A stretch of 64,000 nucleotides of DNA from Alphaproteobacteria bacterium (GTDB lineage: Bacteria; Pseudomonadota; Alphaproteobacteria; Rhizobiales; Rhizobiaceae), in the NCBI GenBank assembly GCA_016861165.1, contig BOKV01000007.1, positions 62,001 to 126,000 on the forward strand, written 5' to 3'. The notes under the pieces were generated by a model. The model ran no database searches and was not told the DNA's origin. It saw nothing but the letters and a program-made list of their open reading frames with translations. Position numbers and translations under genes: made by a program. Shown piece after piece: positions 1 through 9,466 of the stretch. How positions within the stretch are numbered: the stretch's first letter is position 1; each line of letters begins with the position of its first letter.

Positions 1-880
1 CGGCCCGCGCCATTGCCCGCAGCGCCCTGAGCCCCATCGACTGGTACCTGACCGGATCGGCCTTGAGCGGGTCCTGCTCGGCCTCAATGACCAGCCACCC
101 GTCATAGCCGTGCCGGGCGGCGATGGCCAGCACAGGCGCGAAGTCGACGCCACCTTCAAGGTCGCCCGGCACGGTGAAGACGCCGCGGCGCACGCCTTCG
201 AGGAAGGAGAGACGTTCCGCCTCGACCTGCCGGCGGATGGCGGGACGCACGTTCTTGGCGTGGATGTGACGCACGCGGGACATGTAGGTGCCGGCGAGCT
301 CGGCGGGGTCGGAACCGCCGAACCAGGCGTGGCCGGTGTCGAGCAGCAGCCTGGTCGCCGGGCCGGTGCCGTCCATGAGCCGGCCGATCTCCTCGCGGTT
401 CTCGACGATGGTGCCCATGTGATGGTGATAGACCAGATCGATCCCCTGATCGGCGCAATGCCGTGCCACCGCCTCGACGCCTTCGCAGAAGCGCGGCCAG
501 TCGCCCGCCGCCAGCACCGGCCGGTCGGCGAGCGCCACGGTGTCCTTGCCGTGCACCGCGTTCGAGGTCTCGCAGACGATGCACACCGTGCAGTCATTGG
601 CCTTGAGCATGTCGAGATGCGGCTGGATCGCCCGCTGCTCGGTGGCGATGTCATTGACCAGCAGGTTGAGCGAATGCCAGCCGGAGACGAAGACGAGCCC
701 GTGGGCGGCGAGCAGCGCCTTCAGCGCAGCGCCGTCGGCGGGCATCTTGTGGCCCTTCTCGATGCCGTCGAAGCCGATCGCCGCCGCCTCGCGCAGGCAC
801 TGATCGAGCGGAATGTGGGCACCGATCGAGCGGTCGTCGTCATTCGACCAGGCGATCGGGTTGGTGCCGTAGCGGATCAT
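1..880 (-). CDS. iolE: Myo-inosose-2 dehydratase IolE, 3' end cut by window edge
   Basis: IolE is a cytosolic TIM-barrel lyase that dehydrates 2-keto-myo-inositol to 3D-(3,5/4)-trihydroxycyclohexane-1,2-dione. The start [16 protein letters not shown] is typical of the family. About 293 codons are present against a usual length near 300, so only the last few residues lie outside the window. Likely metal-site regions are visible, such as VYHHHMGT and the barrel strand LLLDTGHAW. The ATG at 880 follows the iolD stop by two bases, so it is the third gene of an iolC-iolD-iolE operon. No iolB is seen here; it may lie beyond the edge. I am very confident of the family. Confidence 0.93.
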   Translation of the reverse strand, partial: MIRYGTNPIAWSNDDDRSIGAHIPLDQCLREAAAIGFDGIEKGHKMPADGAALKALLAAHGLVFVSGWHSLNLLVNDIATEQRAIQPHLDMLKANDCTVCIVCETSNAVHGKDTVALADRPVLAAGDWPRFCEGVEAVARHCADQGIDLVYHHHMGTIVENREEIGRLMDGTGPATRLLLDTGHAWFGGSDPAELAGTYMSRVRHIHAKNVRPAIRRQVEAERLSFLEGVRRGVFTVPGDLEGGVDFAPVLAIAARHGYDGWLVIEAEQDPLKADPVRYQSMGLRALRAMARA

Positions 881-882
881 CT

Positions 883-2709
883 TCAGCTTCTTTCCTTGAG
901 CGCGGCCTCGTAGCGGGCGCGCGCCTCGTTGACCTGGCGGCGCTGCGAGACCTCGGGCACGGCCACGTCCCACCAATGGCCGCCGGCCGCCGTCGACGGG
1001 TAGGGGTCGGTGTCGATCACCACCACGAAGGGGCCGGCGGCGGTGCGCGCCCGCGCCAGCGCGTGCTCCAACTCGGCGATCGAGCCGGCCTTCTCGGCAT
1101 GGGCGCCCATCGCGGCGGCATGGGCGACGAAATCGATGCGCGACGGGTTCACATGGGCGGCGTGGTCGAGCAGATTGTTGAACTCGGCGCCGCCCGTCGC
1201 CATCTGCAGCCGGTTGATGCAGCCGAAGCCGCGATTGTCGGTGATCACGACGGTGAACCTGATGCCCATCATCGCGGCGGTCGCCAGCTCGGAATTCATC
1301 ATCATGTAGGAGCCGTCACCCACCATGACGACCACGTCGCGGTCGGGCTCGGCCATCTTGACCCCGATGGCGCCGGCGATCTCGTAGCCCATGCAGGAAT
1401 AGCCGTATTCCATGTGGTAGGAGCCCGGCCGCCCCGCCTTCCACAGCTTGTGCAGTTCGCCCGGCATGGTGCCGGCCGCGCACATGATGACGGTGTCGTC
1501 GCGAGCGGCGCGCTGGACGGCGCCGATGACCTGCATGTCGGTCGGCAGCGCGTTGTCTTCGCCCGGCGGAGCCGCCGTGACCGTGTCGGCGGCGGCGAAC
1601 CAGTCGGCCTTGCGCCGCGGTTCGGGCGGGTCGAAACGCAGGTCGCCGAGCGCGCGCCCCAGCGCCTCCAGCCCGGCGCCGGCGTCGGCGCACAGCGGCA
1701 CGGCGCCGTGCTTGACGGCGTCATAGGCGTTGACATTGAGGCTGACGAGCCGGCGGCCGGGCGCGGCAAACAGCGACCACGAACCGGTGGTGAAGTCCTG
1801 GAAGCGGGTGCCGACGCCGATGACGACGTCGGCCTCGCCGCAGCGCGCATTGGCGCTGGACGCACCGGTGACGCCGACCGGGCCGAGATTGAGCGGATGG
1901 TCCCAGGGCAATGCCGACTTGCCGGCCTGGGTCTCGACGACCGGTACCTGGTGCGCCTCGGCGAAGGCGCGCAGCGCCTGATGGGCCTCGCCGTAGTGGA
2001 CGCCGCCGCCGGCGACAATGACGGGCATGCGGGCCGACGCGACGATGGCGGCGACCTCGGCGAGCTCGGCCGGGTCGGGCTGGACCCGGCGCCGGCGCCA
2101 GACCTTCGGCTCGAAGAAGCTTGCCGGATAGTCGAAGGCCTGCGCCTGCACGTCCTGGCAGAAGGCGAGCGTCACCGGGCCGCAATCGGCCGGATCGGTC
2201 ATGGTGCGCATGGCGCGCGGCAGCGCGGTGATGAGGTGCTCGGGCTTCATGATGCGGTCGAAATAGCGCGACACAGGGCGGAAGCAGTCATTGGCGCTGA
2301 CGGTGCCGTCGCCGAAATCCTCGACCTGCTGGAGCACCGGGTCGGGCGCGCGATTGGCGAAGACGTCGCCCGGCAGGAACAGCACCGGCAGGCGGTTGAC
2401 ATGGGCAAGTGCGGCGGCGGTGACCATGTTGGTGGCGCCCGGCCCGATCGACGAGGTGACGGCCATGGCGCGCCGTCGCCTCATCTGCTTGGCATAGGCG
2501 ATGGCGGCGTGCGCCATCGCCTGCTCGTTGTGGCCGCGCCAGGTCGCCATCGCCTCGCGCTCGGCGTGGAGCGCCTCGCCGATGCCGGCGACATTGCCGT
2601 GGCCGAAGATCGCCCACGTGCCGGCGATGAACGGCACGCCGTCCTCGTTCATCTGCGCCGCCAGATAGCGGATCGCGGCCTGCGCCGCCGTCAGCCTGAC
2701 CGTCTTCAT
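883..2709 (-). CDS. iolD: 3D-(3,5/4)-trihydroxycyclohexane-1,2-dione hydrolase IolD
   Basis: IolD is a thiamine-diphosphate enzyme that opens the cyclitol ring to give 5-deoxy-glucuronate in inositol catabolism. The 608-residue protein has the three-domain acetolactate-synthase fold. The N-terminal pyrimidine-binding part contains [16 protein letters not shown] with the expected catalytic Glu, and the C-terminal part has the diphosphate/Mg motif GDGS followed by an Asn in MMMNSE. I start it at the ATG at 2709 ([10 protein letters not shown]) because this overlaps the iolC stop in an ATGA arrangement; an in-frame upstream extension would run far into iolC. It is co-transcribed with iolC and iolE. 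Confidence 0.95.
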   Translation of the reverse strand: MKTVRLTAAQAAIRYLAAQMNEDGVPFIAGTWAIFGHGNVAGIGEALHAEREAMATWRGHNEQAMAHAAIAYAKQMRRRRAMAVTSSIGPGATNMVTAAALAHVNRLPVLFLPGDVFANRAPDPVLQQVEDFGDGTVSANDCFRPVSRYFDRIMKPEHLITALPRAMRTMTDPADCGPVTLAFCQDVQAQAFDYPASFFEPKVWRRRRVQPDPAELAEVAAIVASARMPVIVAGGGVHYGEAHQALRAFAEAHQVPVVETQAGKSALPWDHPLNLGPVGVTGASSANARCGEADVVIGVGTRFQDFTTGSWSLFAAPGRRLVSLNVNAYDAVKHGAVPLCADAGAGLEALGRALGDLRFDPPEPRRKADWFAAADTVTAAPPGEDNALPTDMQVIGAVQRAARDDTVIMCAAGTMPGELHKLWKAGRPGSYHMEYGYSCMGYEIAGAIGVKMAEPDRDVVVMVGDGSYMMMNSELATAAMMGIRFTVVITDNRGFGCINRLQMATGGAEFNNLLDHAAHVNPSRIDFVAHAAAMGAHAEKAGSIAELEHALARARTAAGPFVVVIDTDPYPSTAAGGHWWDVAVPEVSQRRQVNEARARYEAALKERS

Positions 2710-4634
2710 GCCGCCGCTCCCCTGCCGGCCCGCGCCCGGTCCCAGACCGCGCACAGGCGGGCATACCGCTCGCTCATGTCGGTGACCGCCGCCCTGTCGC
2801 CGATCTCGCCGGCGAACCAGCGCCGGGCGGCATCGCCGAAGATGGTGCGGCCGACCGCGAAACCCTTGACCAGATCAAATCCCGCCGCAACCTCGAAGCT
2901 TTGTTCCAACTCGGCGGCGCTGGCGTCGAGGCCGAGCACGACGATGCCGCGCGTGTGCGGGTCGTTGCGGGTAATCGCCGCGCAGGCGTTGCGCCAGGCG
3001 GCGACCGAGCGCATCGGCTCGAGCTTCCACCAGTCCGGACAGACGCCGATCTCGTAGAAGCGGTCGATGACTGCCGCCACCGTCGAATCATCGACCGACC
3101 CGACCTTTGACGGGATGACCTCGAGCAGCATTTCCAGCCGGTTGCGCCGGCTGGCGGCAAACAGCCGCTGGACCACGTCCTCCTGGCGCGCCCTCATCGC
3201 CGGCTCGTCGCCGGGATGGTAGAAGCACAGCACCTTGACCACATGTTCGAGCGGCCATTCGACCAGCGCGCCAAAGTCGGGGCCGACCTCCGGCTCCAGC
3301 GTCAGCGGCCGCGAACCGGGCCACTCGACCGGGCGGCCGATCCACAGCCCCGACCCGGCGGCGCGATAGAGCGCGTCGCGGCCGAGGCGGCCGTCGCACA
3401 GAATGCCGTGGCCGGGCCGGCCGCCGGCCACCTTCAGCGCCGCCTCGAGGCACAGCGTCTTGAACGGCCCGATCCGTTCACGCGGCGCGCCCGCCTCGCC
3501 GGCGATCGCCTCGATCTGGGCGCGGTGGTCGAAGGCGAAGGCGCGCAGCACCGGCCAGTCGCCCTTGCGGTTGGTCGCCCAGTGCACCTGTTCGAGCGCG
3601 CGGTCCTCGCGCAGCGCCTGCGTGCGGATGCCGGTGCGCAGGAAATACTGGAGTTCCTCCCATGAGGGATAGGACGGCGTGCAGCCGTGCCGCGAGACGG
3701 CGAGCGCGCCGCAGGCATTGGCGTATTTGAGGACGGTCGGCCAGTCGGGGCTGCCGCGCGGCGCGTCGAGCCAGCCCTTCAGCAGCCCCGACATGAACCC
3801 GTCGCCGGCGCCGAGCACGTTGAACACCTCGATCGGAAAGCCCGGACCGGCATGGCCCTCGTCAAGGCTGCCGGGAATGGCGCCGTCGAAGGCGGCCGCG
3901 CCCATCGGTCCGCGCTTGCAGACGAGCGTGGCACCGGTCAGGCGGCGCACCACCCGCAGCGCCTCGATCGTGTCGGTCGCGCCGCCGGCGATATGGAACT
4001 CCTCCTCGGTGCCGACGATGAGATCGAACAGGTGCAGCGTCTTCTGCAGCCGCTCGGTGACGCGCCCGGACTCGATGAAGCGGCTCTCGCCGGCACCGTG
4101 GCCGGCCAGGCCCCACAGATTGGGACGGTAGTCGATGTCGAGCGCGGTGAGCGCGCCGCCGGCGCGGGCAAGGCCGATCGCCTTCAATACGGCCGCCTCG
4201 GTGCGCGGGTGGGACAGGTGGGTGCCGGTGGCGCATACGCAGCGCGCCTCGGCGATGAAATCGGGATCGATGTCGTCTTCGCTCAGCGCCATGTCGGCGC
4301 AGTTCTCGCGGTAGAAGATCAGCGGGAACTGCTGGCGGTCGCGGATGCCGAGCAGCACCAGCGCCGTCAGCCGCTCGGGATCGGTGATGACGCCGCGCAC
4401 GTCGACGCCCTCGCGCGCCAGCTCCTCGCGGATGAAGCGGCCCATGTGCTCGTCGCCGACGCGGGTGATCAACGCCGATTTCAGCCCCAGCCGCGCCGTC
4501 CCGGCGGCGATGTTGGTCGGCGAGCCGCCCAGATATTTGTTGAACGACGCCATGTCCTCGAGGCGACCACCGACCTGCACGCCATAGAGGTCGACGGAAG
4601 ACCGCCCGATGGTGATGACATCGATCGGCTGCAT
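2706..4634 (-). CDS. iolC: IolC 5-dehydro-2-deoxygluconokinase fused to a DUF2090 (aldolase-like) domain
   Basis: This 642-residue protein joins two inositol-pathway steps. Residues 1 to about 330 are a PfkB-family sugar kinase with the GGSPTN substrate motif (37-42) and the GAGDGF anion-hole/catalytic motif (275-280); it phosphorylates 5-dehydro-2-deoxygluconate. The C-terminal half, about 340-642, is a DUF2090 domain, generally regarded as an IolJ-like 2-deoxy-5-keto-gluconate-6-phosphate aldolase. The fusion is common in alphaproteobacteria. The start at 4634 (MQPIDVITIGRSSVDLYG) matches the kinase N-terminus. A GGAA-N6-TTCC box lies about 90 bases upstream, so repression by IolR is likely. 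Confidence 0.93.
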   Translation of the reverse strand: MQPIDVITIGRSSVDLYGVQVGGRLEDMASFNKYLGGSPTNIAAGTARLGLKSALITRVGDEHMGRFIREELAREGVDVRGVITDPERLTALVLLGIRDRQQFPLIFYRENCADMALSEDDIDPDFIAEARCVCATGTHLSHPRTEAAVLKAIGLARAGGALTALDIDYRPNLWGLAGHGAGESRFIESGRVTERLQKTLHLFDLIVGTEEEFHIAGGATDTIEALRVVRRLTGATLVCKRGPMGAAAFDGAIPGSLDEGHAGPGFPIEVFNVLGAGDGFMSGLLKGWLDAPRGSPDWPTVLKYANACGALAVSRHGCTPSYPSWEELQYFLRTGIRTQALREDRALEQVHWATNRKGDWPVLRAFAFDHRAQIEAIAGEAGAPRERIGPFKTLCLEAALKVAGGRPGHGILCDGRLGRDALYRAAGSGLWIGRPVEWPGSRPLTLEPEVGPDFGALVEWPLEHVVKVLCFYHPGDEPAMRARQEDVVQRLFAASRRNRLEMLLEVIPSKVGSVDDSTVAAVIDRFYEIGVCPDWWKLEPMRSVAAWRNACAAITRNDPHTRGIVVLGLDASAAELEQSFEVAAGFDLVKGFAVGRTIFGDAARRWFAGEIGDRAAVTDMSERYARLCAVWDRARAGRGAAA

Positions 4635-4720
4635 GTGATCCTCCACCGAGCGCGGCCGGACGGCGCCGGCATGGCGCGCCGCGCTCTCCTCCCCGGGGAC
4701 GGTCCGGCACCGCACGTTAG

Positions 4721-4755
4721 ATGGAAAATATGTTCCATTTTCGACTGAAGATCAA
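4721..4755 (-). promoter_or_regulatory. iolC promoter with IolR-type box
   Basis: Positions 4721-4738 form a perfect palindrome, ATGGAA-AATATG-TTCCAT. It contains GGAA-N6-TTCC (4723-4736), the motif I recall for the RpiR-type repressor IolR of Sinorhizobium meliloti. On the minus strand a TTGATC -35-like hexamer (4750-4755) is followed after 17 bases by CATATT (4727-4732). That -10-like hexamer is exactly the N6 of the box, so a bound repressor would cover the -10. The adjacent gene is iolR and the promoter drives iolCDE. Confidence 0.8.
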
Positions 4756-4765
4756 TCTCGAAGTT

Positions 4766-5590
4766 CTATTTTTTCACCTCGCGTTCGGCGGCGCCGACGG
4801 CAACGACGAGGGCCACCGCCAGCGACAGAGTGGCCGACAGCGAGCGGAACGCGCCGAAATCGGCCTCCGACACGGTCAGGACCAGCGGGGTGAGCTGGCG
4901 CAGCGGGCTCGTCAGCGAATCGGTGATGGCGACGATGCGGGCGCCGGCCCGCCGGGCGGCATGAGCCAGATCGACGGTCTCGGCGGTGTAGGGGGCGAAG
5001 GTGATGGCGATGATGACGTCGCCCTCGCGGAAGGCGTGGCGGCTGTCGAGCTTGCCGACCGCGTCGTGCAGCATGGTCGGTACGTTCATCTTCTCGAAGG
5101 CGTAGGCGAGATAGGCGGCGACCGAGAAGGCCCGCCGCAGCCCGACGATGTGGACGAGCTGTGCTTCCGAGATCGCCTTGATGGCGGCATCGAGCGCGCG
5201 TGGATCGATGGTCTTGGCAAGGTTCTCGAGCGACAGCCGCCCCGCCTCGATGAACTCGGCGAGCAGCGCCGAGGGGCTGTCGGCGCCGCTCTCGCGCAGC
5301 TTTTCGAGCCGCGTCGTGTAGTCCGGCCAGTTCTGCGAATAGGATTCGCGGAACAGCCGCTGCATCTGGCTGAAGCCGGAAAAGCCCAGCACCTGGCAGA
5401 AGCGCATGAAGGCGGACGGCTTGACGCCGGCGCCGGCGGCCATCTCCGCCACGGTCGACACGGCGACCCGGTCGGGATTTGCGGCGACATAGTCGGCGCA
5501 TTGGCGCAGCCGCTTGGGCAGGCTGTCGGCGAGATCGAGCAGCCGGTCCTGCAGTTCCTCGATCGAGGTGGGGGCGGATAGGACGTCCAT
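4766..5590 (-). CDS. iolR: IolR, RpiR/MurR-family regulator of inositol catabolism
   Basis: This 274-residue regulator has an N-terminal helix-turn-helix of the RpiR type (about 1-80; VSTVAEMAAGAGVKPSAFMR is the HTH) and a C-terminal SIS sugar-phosphate-binding domain (about 120-260). Rhizobial IolR proteins repress iol genes until an inositol-derived phosphate is present. It lies between iolC and a divergent inositol-type dehydrogenase, and both flanking promoters contain GGAA-N6-TTCC boxes. The ATG at 5590 (MDVLSAPTSIEELQ) is chosen because the HTH begins about 20 residues later. Identification rests on family plus context. Confidence 0.88.
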   Translation of the reverse strand: MDVLSAPTSIEELQDRLLDLADSLPKRLRQCADYVAANPDRVAVSTVAEMAAGAGVKPSAFMRFCQVLGFSGFSQMQRLFRESYSQNWPDYTTRLEKLRESGADSPSALLAEFIEAGRLSLENLAKTIDPRALDAAIKAISEAQLVHIVGLRRAFSVAAYLAYAFEKMNVPTMLHDAVGKLDSRHAFREGDVIIAITFAPYTAETVDLAHAARRAGARIVAITDSLTSPLRQLTPLVLTVSEADFGAFRSLSATLSLAVALVVAVGAAEREVKK

Positions 5591-5641
5591 GGCCTGTTCT
5601 TTCACGGCTGCCAAAATTCGAATCCCAATTCTGCCGCATTT

Positions 5642-5655
5642 GGAATAGGAATTCC
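5642..5655. promoter_or_regulatory. IolR-type operator in the iolR/dehydrogenase divergent promoter
   Basis: The 14-base element GGAATAGGAATTCC fits GGAA-N6-TTCC and sits in the 93-base gap between the divergent starts at 5590 and 5684. A second AT-rich inverted motif, GAATCCCAATTC, lies about 25 bases to its left. The position suggests that IolR controls both its own gene and the dehydrogenase. Confidence 0.72.
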
Positions 5656-5683
5656 ATATCGAGTTCACGGGTGGGGACGACGG

Positions 5684-6802
5684 ATGCGCGAAATCGGGGT
5701 CGGGCTGATCGGAACGGGCTTCATGGGCAAGGCGCACGCGCTCGCCTACCGGGCGGCGCGGGCGGTGCTGGGCGACGTGCCGGCGGCGCGCCTGGCGGTG
5801 CTGTGCGACACGCCAGCCGAAAAGTCGCGCCAGATGGCCGAGCAGTTCGGGTTTGCCGCCGCCACCGCCGACTGGCGCGAACTGGTCGCCTCGCCGCAGG
5901 TCGATCTGGTCGCCATCACCACGCCGAACCGCATGCACCGCGAAATGGCGCTGGCGGCGATCGCCGCCGGCAAGCATGTCCACTGCGAGAAGCCGATGGG
6001 GCTGACGCTGGCCGAGGCCACCGGGATGGCGGCGGCGGCGCGGGCGGCCGGCGTCAAGACGCTGGTCGGCTACAACTATGTGCGCAACCCGGCCTACCAG
6101 CACGCCCGCCGGCTGATCGCCGGCGGAGCCATCGGCCGGGTCGTCCATTTCCGCGGCGTCGTTGACGAGGACTACCAGGCCGACCCCGGACTGGCGTGGA
6201 CTTGGCGGGCGCGCATCGAGGAGGCGGGCCTCGGCGCGCTCGGCGATCTCGGCTGCCACCTCGTCTCGCTGGCCTACGGGCTGGTCGGACCGATCGACAG
6301 CGTTGTCGCTGACATGCAGACCGTCTACGAGACGCGGCCCCTGCCCGATGGCTCGGGCCACGGGCGCGTCGAGAACGAAGACGTCGCCTCGGCGCTGGTG
6401 CGCTTCACCGGCGGGGTCGCCGGCACGCTGGTGATGTCGCGCTCGGCCTGGGGCCGCAAGAGCCGGCTCGGCTTCGAGGTGCATGGCAGCGAGGGGATGA
6501 TCTGCTTCGACCAGGAGCGGATGAACGAACTGCAGCTCTACCAGAACCGCGGCGCGCCGGCCGAGCAGGGCTTCAAGACCATCCTGACCGGGCCGCTGCA
6601 CGAGCCCTATGGCGCCTTCTGCCCGGCGCCCGGCCATCAGCTCGGCTTCAACGACCTCAAGGTGATCGAGGCCGGCGCGTTCCTGAGATGGATCGGCGGC
6701 GGCGAAAAGGCCTCGCCCGACTTCACCGAGGCGCTGGAATTCGAGAAGGTGATCCACGCCATCGCCACCTCGGCACGCGGTGGCCGGCGGGTGGAGGTCT
6801 AG
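5684..6802 (+). CDS. Gfo/Idh/MocA-family NAD(P)-dependent cyclitol dehydrogenase
   Basis: This is a 372-residue cytosolic oxidoreductase. The N-terminal Rossmann domain has GLIGTGFMGK (8-17) and the EKP motif with the catalytic Lys (CEKPMG, 101-106). The C-terminal alpha/beta domain carries the expected Asp/His pair in GDLGCHL. It is longer than classical myo-inositol 2-dehydrogenase (about 335 residues). In rhizobia similar proteins oxidise scyllo-inositol or related cyclitols, and MocA of rhizopine catabolism is in the same family. It is divergent from iolR and preceded by GGTGGGGA as ribosome-binding site. The substrate is inferred from context only. Confidence 0.85.
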   Translation: MREIGVGLIGTGFMGKAHALAYRAARAVLGDVPAARLAVLCDTPAEKSRQMAEQFGFAAATADWRELVASPQVDLVAITTPNRMHREMALAAIAAGKHVHCEKPMGLTLAEATGMAAAARAAGVKTLVGYNYVRNPAYQHARRLIAGGAIGRVVHFRGVVDEDYQADPGLAWTWRARIEEAGLGALGDLGCHLVSLAYGLVGPIDSVVADMQTVYETRPLPDGSGHGRVENEDVASALVRFTGGVAGTLVMSRSAWGRKSRLGFEVHGSEGMICFDQERMNELQLYQNRGAPAEQGFKTILTGPLHEPYGAFCPAPGHQLGFNDLKVIEAGAFLRWIGGGEKASPDFTEALEFEKVIHAIATSARGGRRVEV

Positions 6803-6854
6803 CTACGCCCCCTTCGGGCAGCGCCCTGGCATCCGCCCGCCCGGGGGCGCCGCC

Positions 6855-7859
6855 TCAACCCAGCACCTGCGCCACCTTGACCGCCCGCCCTTCCCGGACC
6901 GAGGCGAGCGCCGCTTCCGCCAGAGCGAGCGCCGCAAGCCCGTCCCGGCCCGACGGCGACGGCTCCCGGCCGGCCGCCACCGCCTCGATGAAGGCGGCGA
7001 TCTCGGCGGCATAGGCGGCCGTGTAGCGGGTCATGAAGAAATCGAGGAGCGGCGGCCGCAGGTAGCCCTCGGCGGTCGCCACCTCGATCGACACGGCGCG
7101 CTGGTTCTCGGCCGCCACCGCGCCCAACGAACCGTGCACCTCGATGCGCTGGTCGTAGCCGTAGCTCGCCCGGCGCGAATTGGAGATCGAGCAATGGCGG
7201 CCGGAGGCGGTGGTGAGCACCACCGATACGCTGTCGTAGTCGCCCAGTTCACCGATCTGCTGGTCAACGAGCGTGGAGGCGGCGGCGAACACGGTGTCGG
7301 GCTCCTCGCCGAGGAGGAAGCGGGCCATGTCGAAATCGTGGATGGTCATGTCGCGCAGGATGCCGCCCGACGAGCGGATGTAGCCGGCCGGCGGCGGCGC
7401 CGGGTCGCGCGAGATGATCTGCACCATCTCGACCGTGCCGATGCGCCCCTCGTCGATCGTCCGGCGCACGGCGGCGAAATGCGGGTCGAAGCGGCGGTTG
7501 AATCCGACCATCAGCGTCGCGCCGGTGCGCTCGACCGTGGCGAGGCAGGCCGTGACGCGCGCGATATCGAGGTCGATCGGCTTCTCGCAGAAGATCGCCT
7601 TGCCGGCCCTGGCGAAGCGCTCGATCAGATCGGCATGGGTATCGGTCGGGGTGCAGATGACCACGGCGTCGATATCGGCGGCCGCCTCGATCGCCTCGAT
7701 GGTGCGCACCGCGCAGCCATACTGGGCGGCGAGCGCGGAGGCCGCCTCGACGACGGCGTCGGCAACCGCAACCAGGGCGGCGCCGGCATTGGCGGTGATC
7801 GCCCGGGCGTGGACCTTGCCGATGCGTCCGGCGCCGAGAAGGCCGAATTTCAATGTCAT
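6855..7859 (-). CDS. idhA: Myo-inositol 2-dehydrogenase
   Basis: This 334-residue NAD-dependent enzyme oxidises myo-inositol to 2-keto-myo-inositol, the substrate of IolE. Its features match well-studied inositol dehydrogenases in spacing: a GLLGAGRIGK dinucleotide motif at 7-16, the catalytic Lys93 in CEKPID, and Asp170 and His174 in RDMTIHDFD. It is convergent with the preceding dehydrogenase, about 50 bases away, and lies last in a run with an SDR and a sugar ABC transporter. This suggests that uptake and first oxidation are co-expressed. Confidence 0.92.
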   Translation of the reverse strand: MTLKFGLLGAGRIGKVHARAITANAGAALVAVADAVVEAASALAAQYGCAVRTIEAIEAAADIDAVVICTPTDTHADLIERFARAGKAIFCEKPIDLDIARVTACLATVERTGATLMVGFNRRFDPHFAAVRRTIDEGRIGTVEMVQIISRDPAPPPAGYIRSSGGILRDMTIHDFDMARFLLGEEPDTVFAAASTLVDQQIGELGDYDSVSVVLTTASGRHCSISNSRRASYGYDQRIEVHGSLGAVAAENQRAVSIEVATAEGYLRPPLLDFFMTRYTAAYAAEIAAFIEAVAAGREPSPSGRDGLAALALAEAALASVREGRAVKVAQVLG

Positions 7860-7889
7860 GGGAGCGTCCTTCGACAGGGGATGACTCGG

Positions 7890-8669
7890 TTATTCGGGAT
7901 AGGCCCCGGCGACGTTCTGGTCGCAGTCGATGATTGCGCCGGTCATCACGCCCGAACGCGGCGACAGCAGGTAGGTGGCGAGCGGCGCCACGTCCGCCGG
8001 CTTCACCAGCCGGCCGAAGGGCTGCTTCGCCTCCGCCCGCGCCAGCCAGTCGTCGGGCGCGGCGTGATATTTTCTCTGGGTCGCATCCTCGCCCGGCGTG
8101 TCCATCCAGCCGCAGGCGATCGCGTTGCAGCGGATGCGGTCGCCGCGCAACGCCTGGGCCGTGTTGCGGGTCAGGTTGGCGAGCGCCGCCTTGGAGGCCG
8201 AATAGGGCGCCAGATAGGACTGGCCGCAATGGATCACCATCGACACGATGTTAACGATCGAGGCCGGCTGCCCCAGCGCTCTCGCCTGTCTGACAAAGGC
8301 CTGCATGGTGAAGAACGGACCCCTGGCGTTGGTGTCCATCAGCCTCGCCCAGATGGCCGGTGTGGTGTCGAGCAGCCCGCCACGGTCGCAGGCGGCGGCG
8401 GCGTTGACCAGGCCGTTGAGCGGCCCGATCCGGCGCGCCGCCTCCTCGACCAGCCTGGCGCAGTCTTCAACCGCGGCGATGTCGGCCCCGATGAACTCGA
8501 CGTGCCCGCCCGCCTGCGCCAGCTGCCGGGCGGCCGCCTCGCCCCTGGCAGCGTCACGCCCGGAGATCACGATCGCCTCGCAGCCTTCGGCCACGAGCTG
8601 GTGCGCGATCGCCAGCCCCAGCCCCTGGCTGCCGCCGACGACCACGGCGCGGGTTGCGGCATTGATCAT
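7890..8669 (-). CDS. Short-chain dehydrogenase/reductase in cyclitol operon
   Basis: This is a 259-residue classical SDR with a GGSQGLG cofactor motif near residue 12, NAAA at 89-92 in place of NNAG, and the catalytic set Ser143, Tyr156 and Lys160 (YSASK). The ATG at 8669 is preferred because it lies 16 bases after the stop of the ABC ATPase. It sits between transporter genes and idhA, so a sugar or cyclitol alcohol/ketone is the probable substrate. The exact reaction cannot be read from the sequence. Confidence 0.82.
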   Translation of the reverse strand: MINAATRAVVVGGSQGLGLAIAHQLVAEGCEAIVISGRDAARGEAAARQLAQAGGHVEFIGADIAAVEDCARLVEEAARRIGPLNGLVNAAAACDRGGLLDTTPAIWARLMDTNARGPFFTMQAFVRQARALGQPASIVNIVSMVIHCGQSYLAPYSASKAALANLTRNTAQALRGDRIRCNAIACGWMDTPGEDATQRKYHAAPDDWLARAEAKQPFGRLVKPADVAPLATYLLSPRSGVMTGAIIDCDQNVAGAYPE

Positions 8670-8685
8670 GGCCGGGTTCGCGGTC

Positions 8686-9456
8686 TCAGGCGGCACTCTG
8701 GTATTCGATCCCGGTCTTGGCACCGGTGATGTAGGCGACCACGTCCTGGCCGTCGGTCTCGTTCTTGTTGAGGTTGGCGACGATGCGCCCCCGCCTGAAC
8801 ACGACGATGCGGTCGACCAGGTCGAACACCTGGCGCATGTTGTGGCTGACCAGGATCAGCGGCTCGCCCTGTTCCTTGAGATTGCGGATGATGTTCTCCA
8901 CCTGCGCCGTCTCCTGCACGCCGAGCGCGGCCGTCGGCTCGTCCATGATGGTCAGCTTGGAGTGGAATGTGGCCGTGCGGGCGATGGCGACGCACTGGCG
9001 CTGCCCGCCGGACATGTTGCGGATGGTGTTGCGCAGGTTCGGGATCTTGACGGCCGTCTTCTGCAATCCGGCGAGGGTCGCCTCGCGCATTCCCCTGTAG
9101 TCGAGGATCGAGAACGGGCCGAGATTGAACAGGGTCTTCTCGCGGCCGAGGAAGAGATTGTCGGGCACGTCGAGGTCGTCGGCCAGCGCCAAGGTCTGGA
9201 ACACGGTCTCGATGCCGGCCTCGCGCGCCTCGATCGGTCCGGCGAAGTTGACCGGCGCGCCGTCGAAGACGATCTCGCCGCGCGTCGGCTGCTCGACGCC
9301 GGTGATCTGGCGCACGAAGGTCGACTTGCCGGCGCCGTTGTCGCCCATGATCGCCACGTGCTCGCCCTTGCGCAGGCTGAAGTCGGCGTCCTCCAGGGCG
9401 TGCACGCCGCCATAGTGCTTGGTGAGCCCCCGGGTCTCCAGAATAATGTCGCTCAT
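8686..9456 (-). CDS. Sugar (cyclitol) ABC transporter ATP-binding protein
   Basis: This 256-residue ATPase has a single nucleotide-binding domain: Walker A GDNGAGKST (38-46), signature MSGGQRQ, Walker B LTIMDEPTAA and switch His in LVSHNM. The short one-domain form resembles FrcA-type rather than the two-domain RbsA/IatA type. A GAGGAGG ribosome-binding site precedes the ATG at 9456. With the next two genes it forms an inner-membrane importer for a sugar or cyclitol. Inositol or rhizopine is inferred from the neighbours. Confidence 0.9.
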   Translation of the reverse strand: MSDIILETRGLTKHYGGVHALEDADFSLRKGEHVAIMGDNGAGKSTFVRQITGVEQPTRGEIVFDGAPVNFAGPIEAREAGIETVFQTLALADDLDVPDNLFLGREKTLFNLGPFSILDYRGMREATLAGLQKTAVKIPNLRNTIRNMSGGQRQCVAIARTATFHSKLTIMDEPTAALGVQETAQVENIIRNLKEQGEPLILVSHNMRQVFDLVDRIVVFRRGRIVANLNKNETDGQDVVAYITGAKTGIEYQSAA

Positions 9457-9466
9457 CGCATCCTCC

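Noticed and set aside
976-3057. Long plus-strand open frame of 693 codons opposite iolD and iolC
   Set aside because: It is the antisense shadow of two clear genes in GC-rich DNA and its product is compositionally odd, with no recognisable fold.
5684-6802. Assignment as MocA or scyllo-inositol dehydrogenase
   Set aside because: Family and context fit both, but no residue seen here separates them, so no symbol was given.
6803-6854. Terminator between the convergent dehydrogenase genes
   Set aside because: Only short GC-rich inverted segments and no T-run are present.
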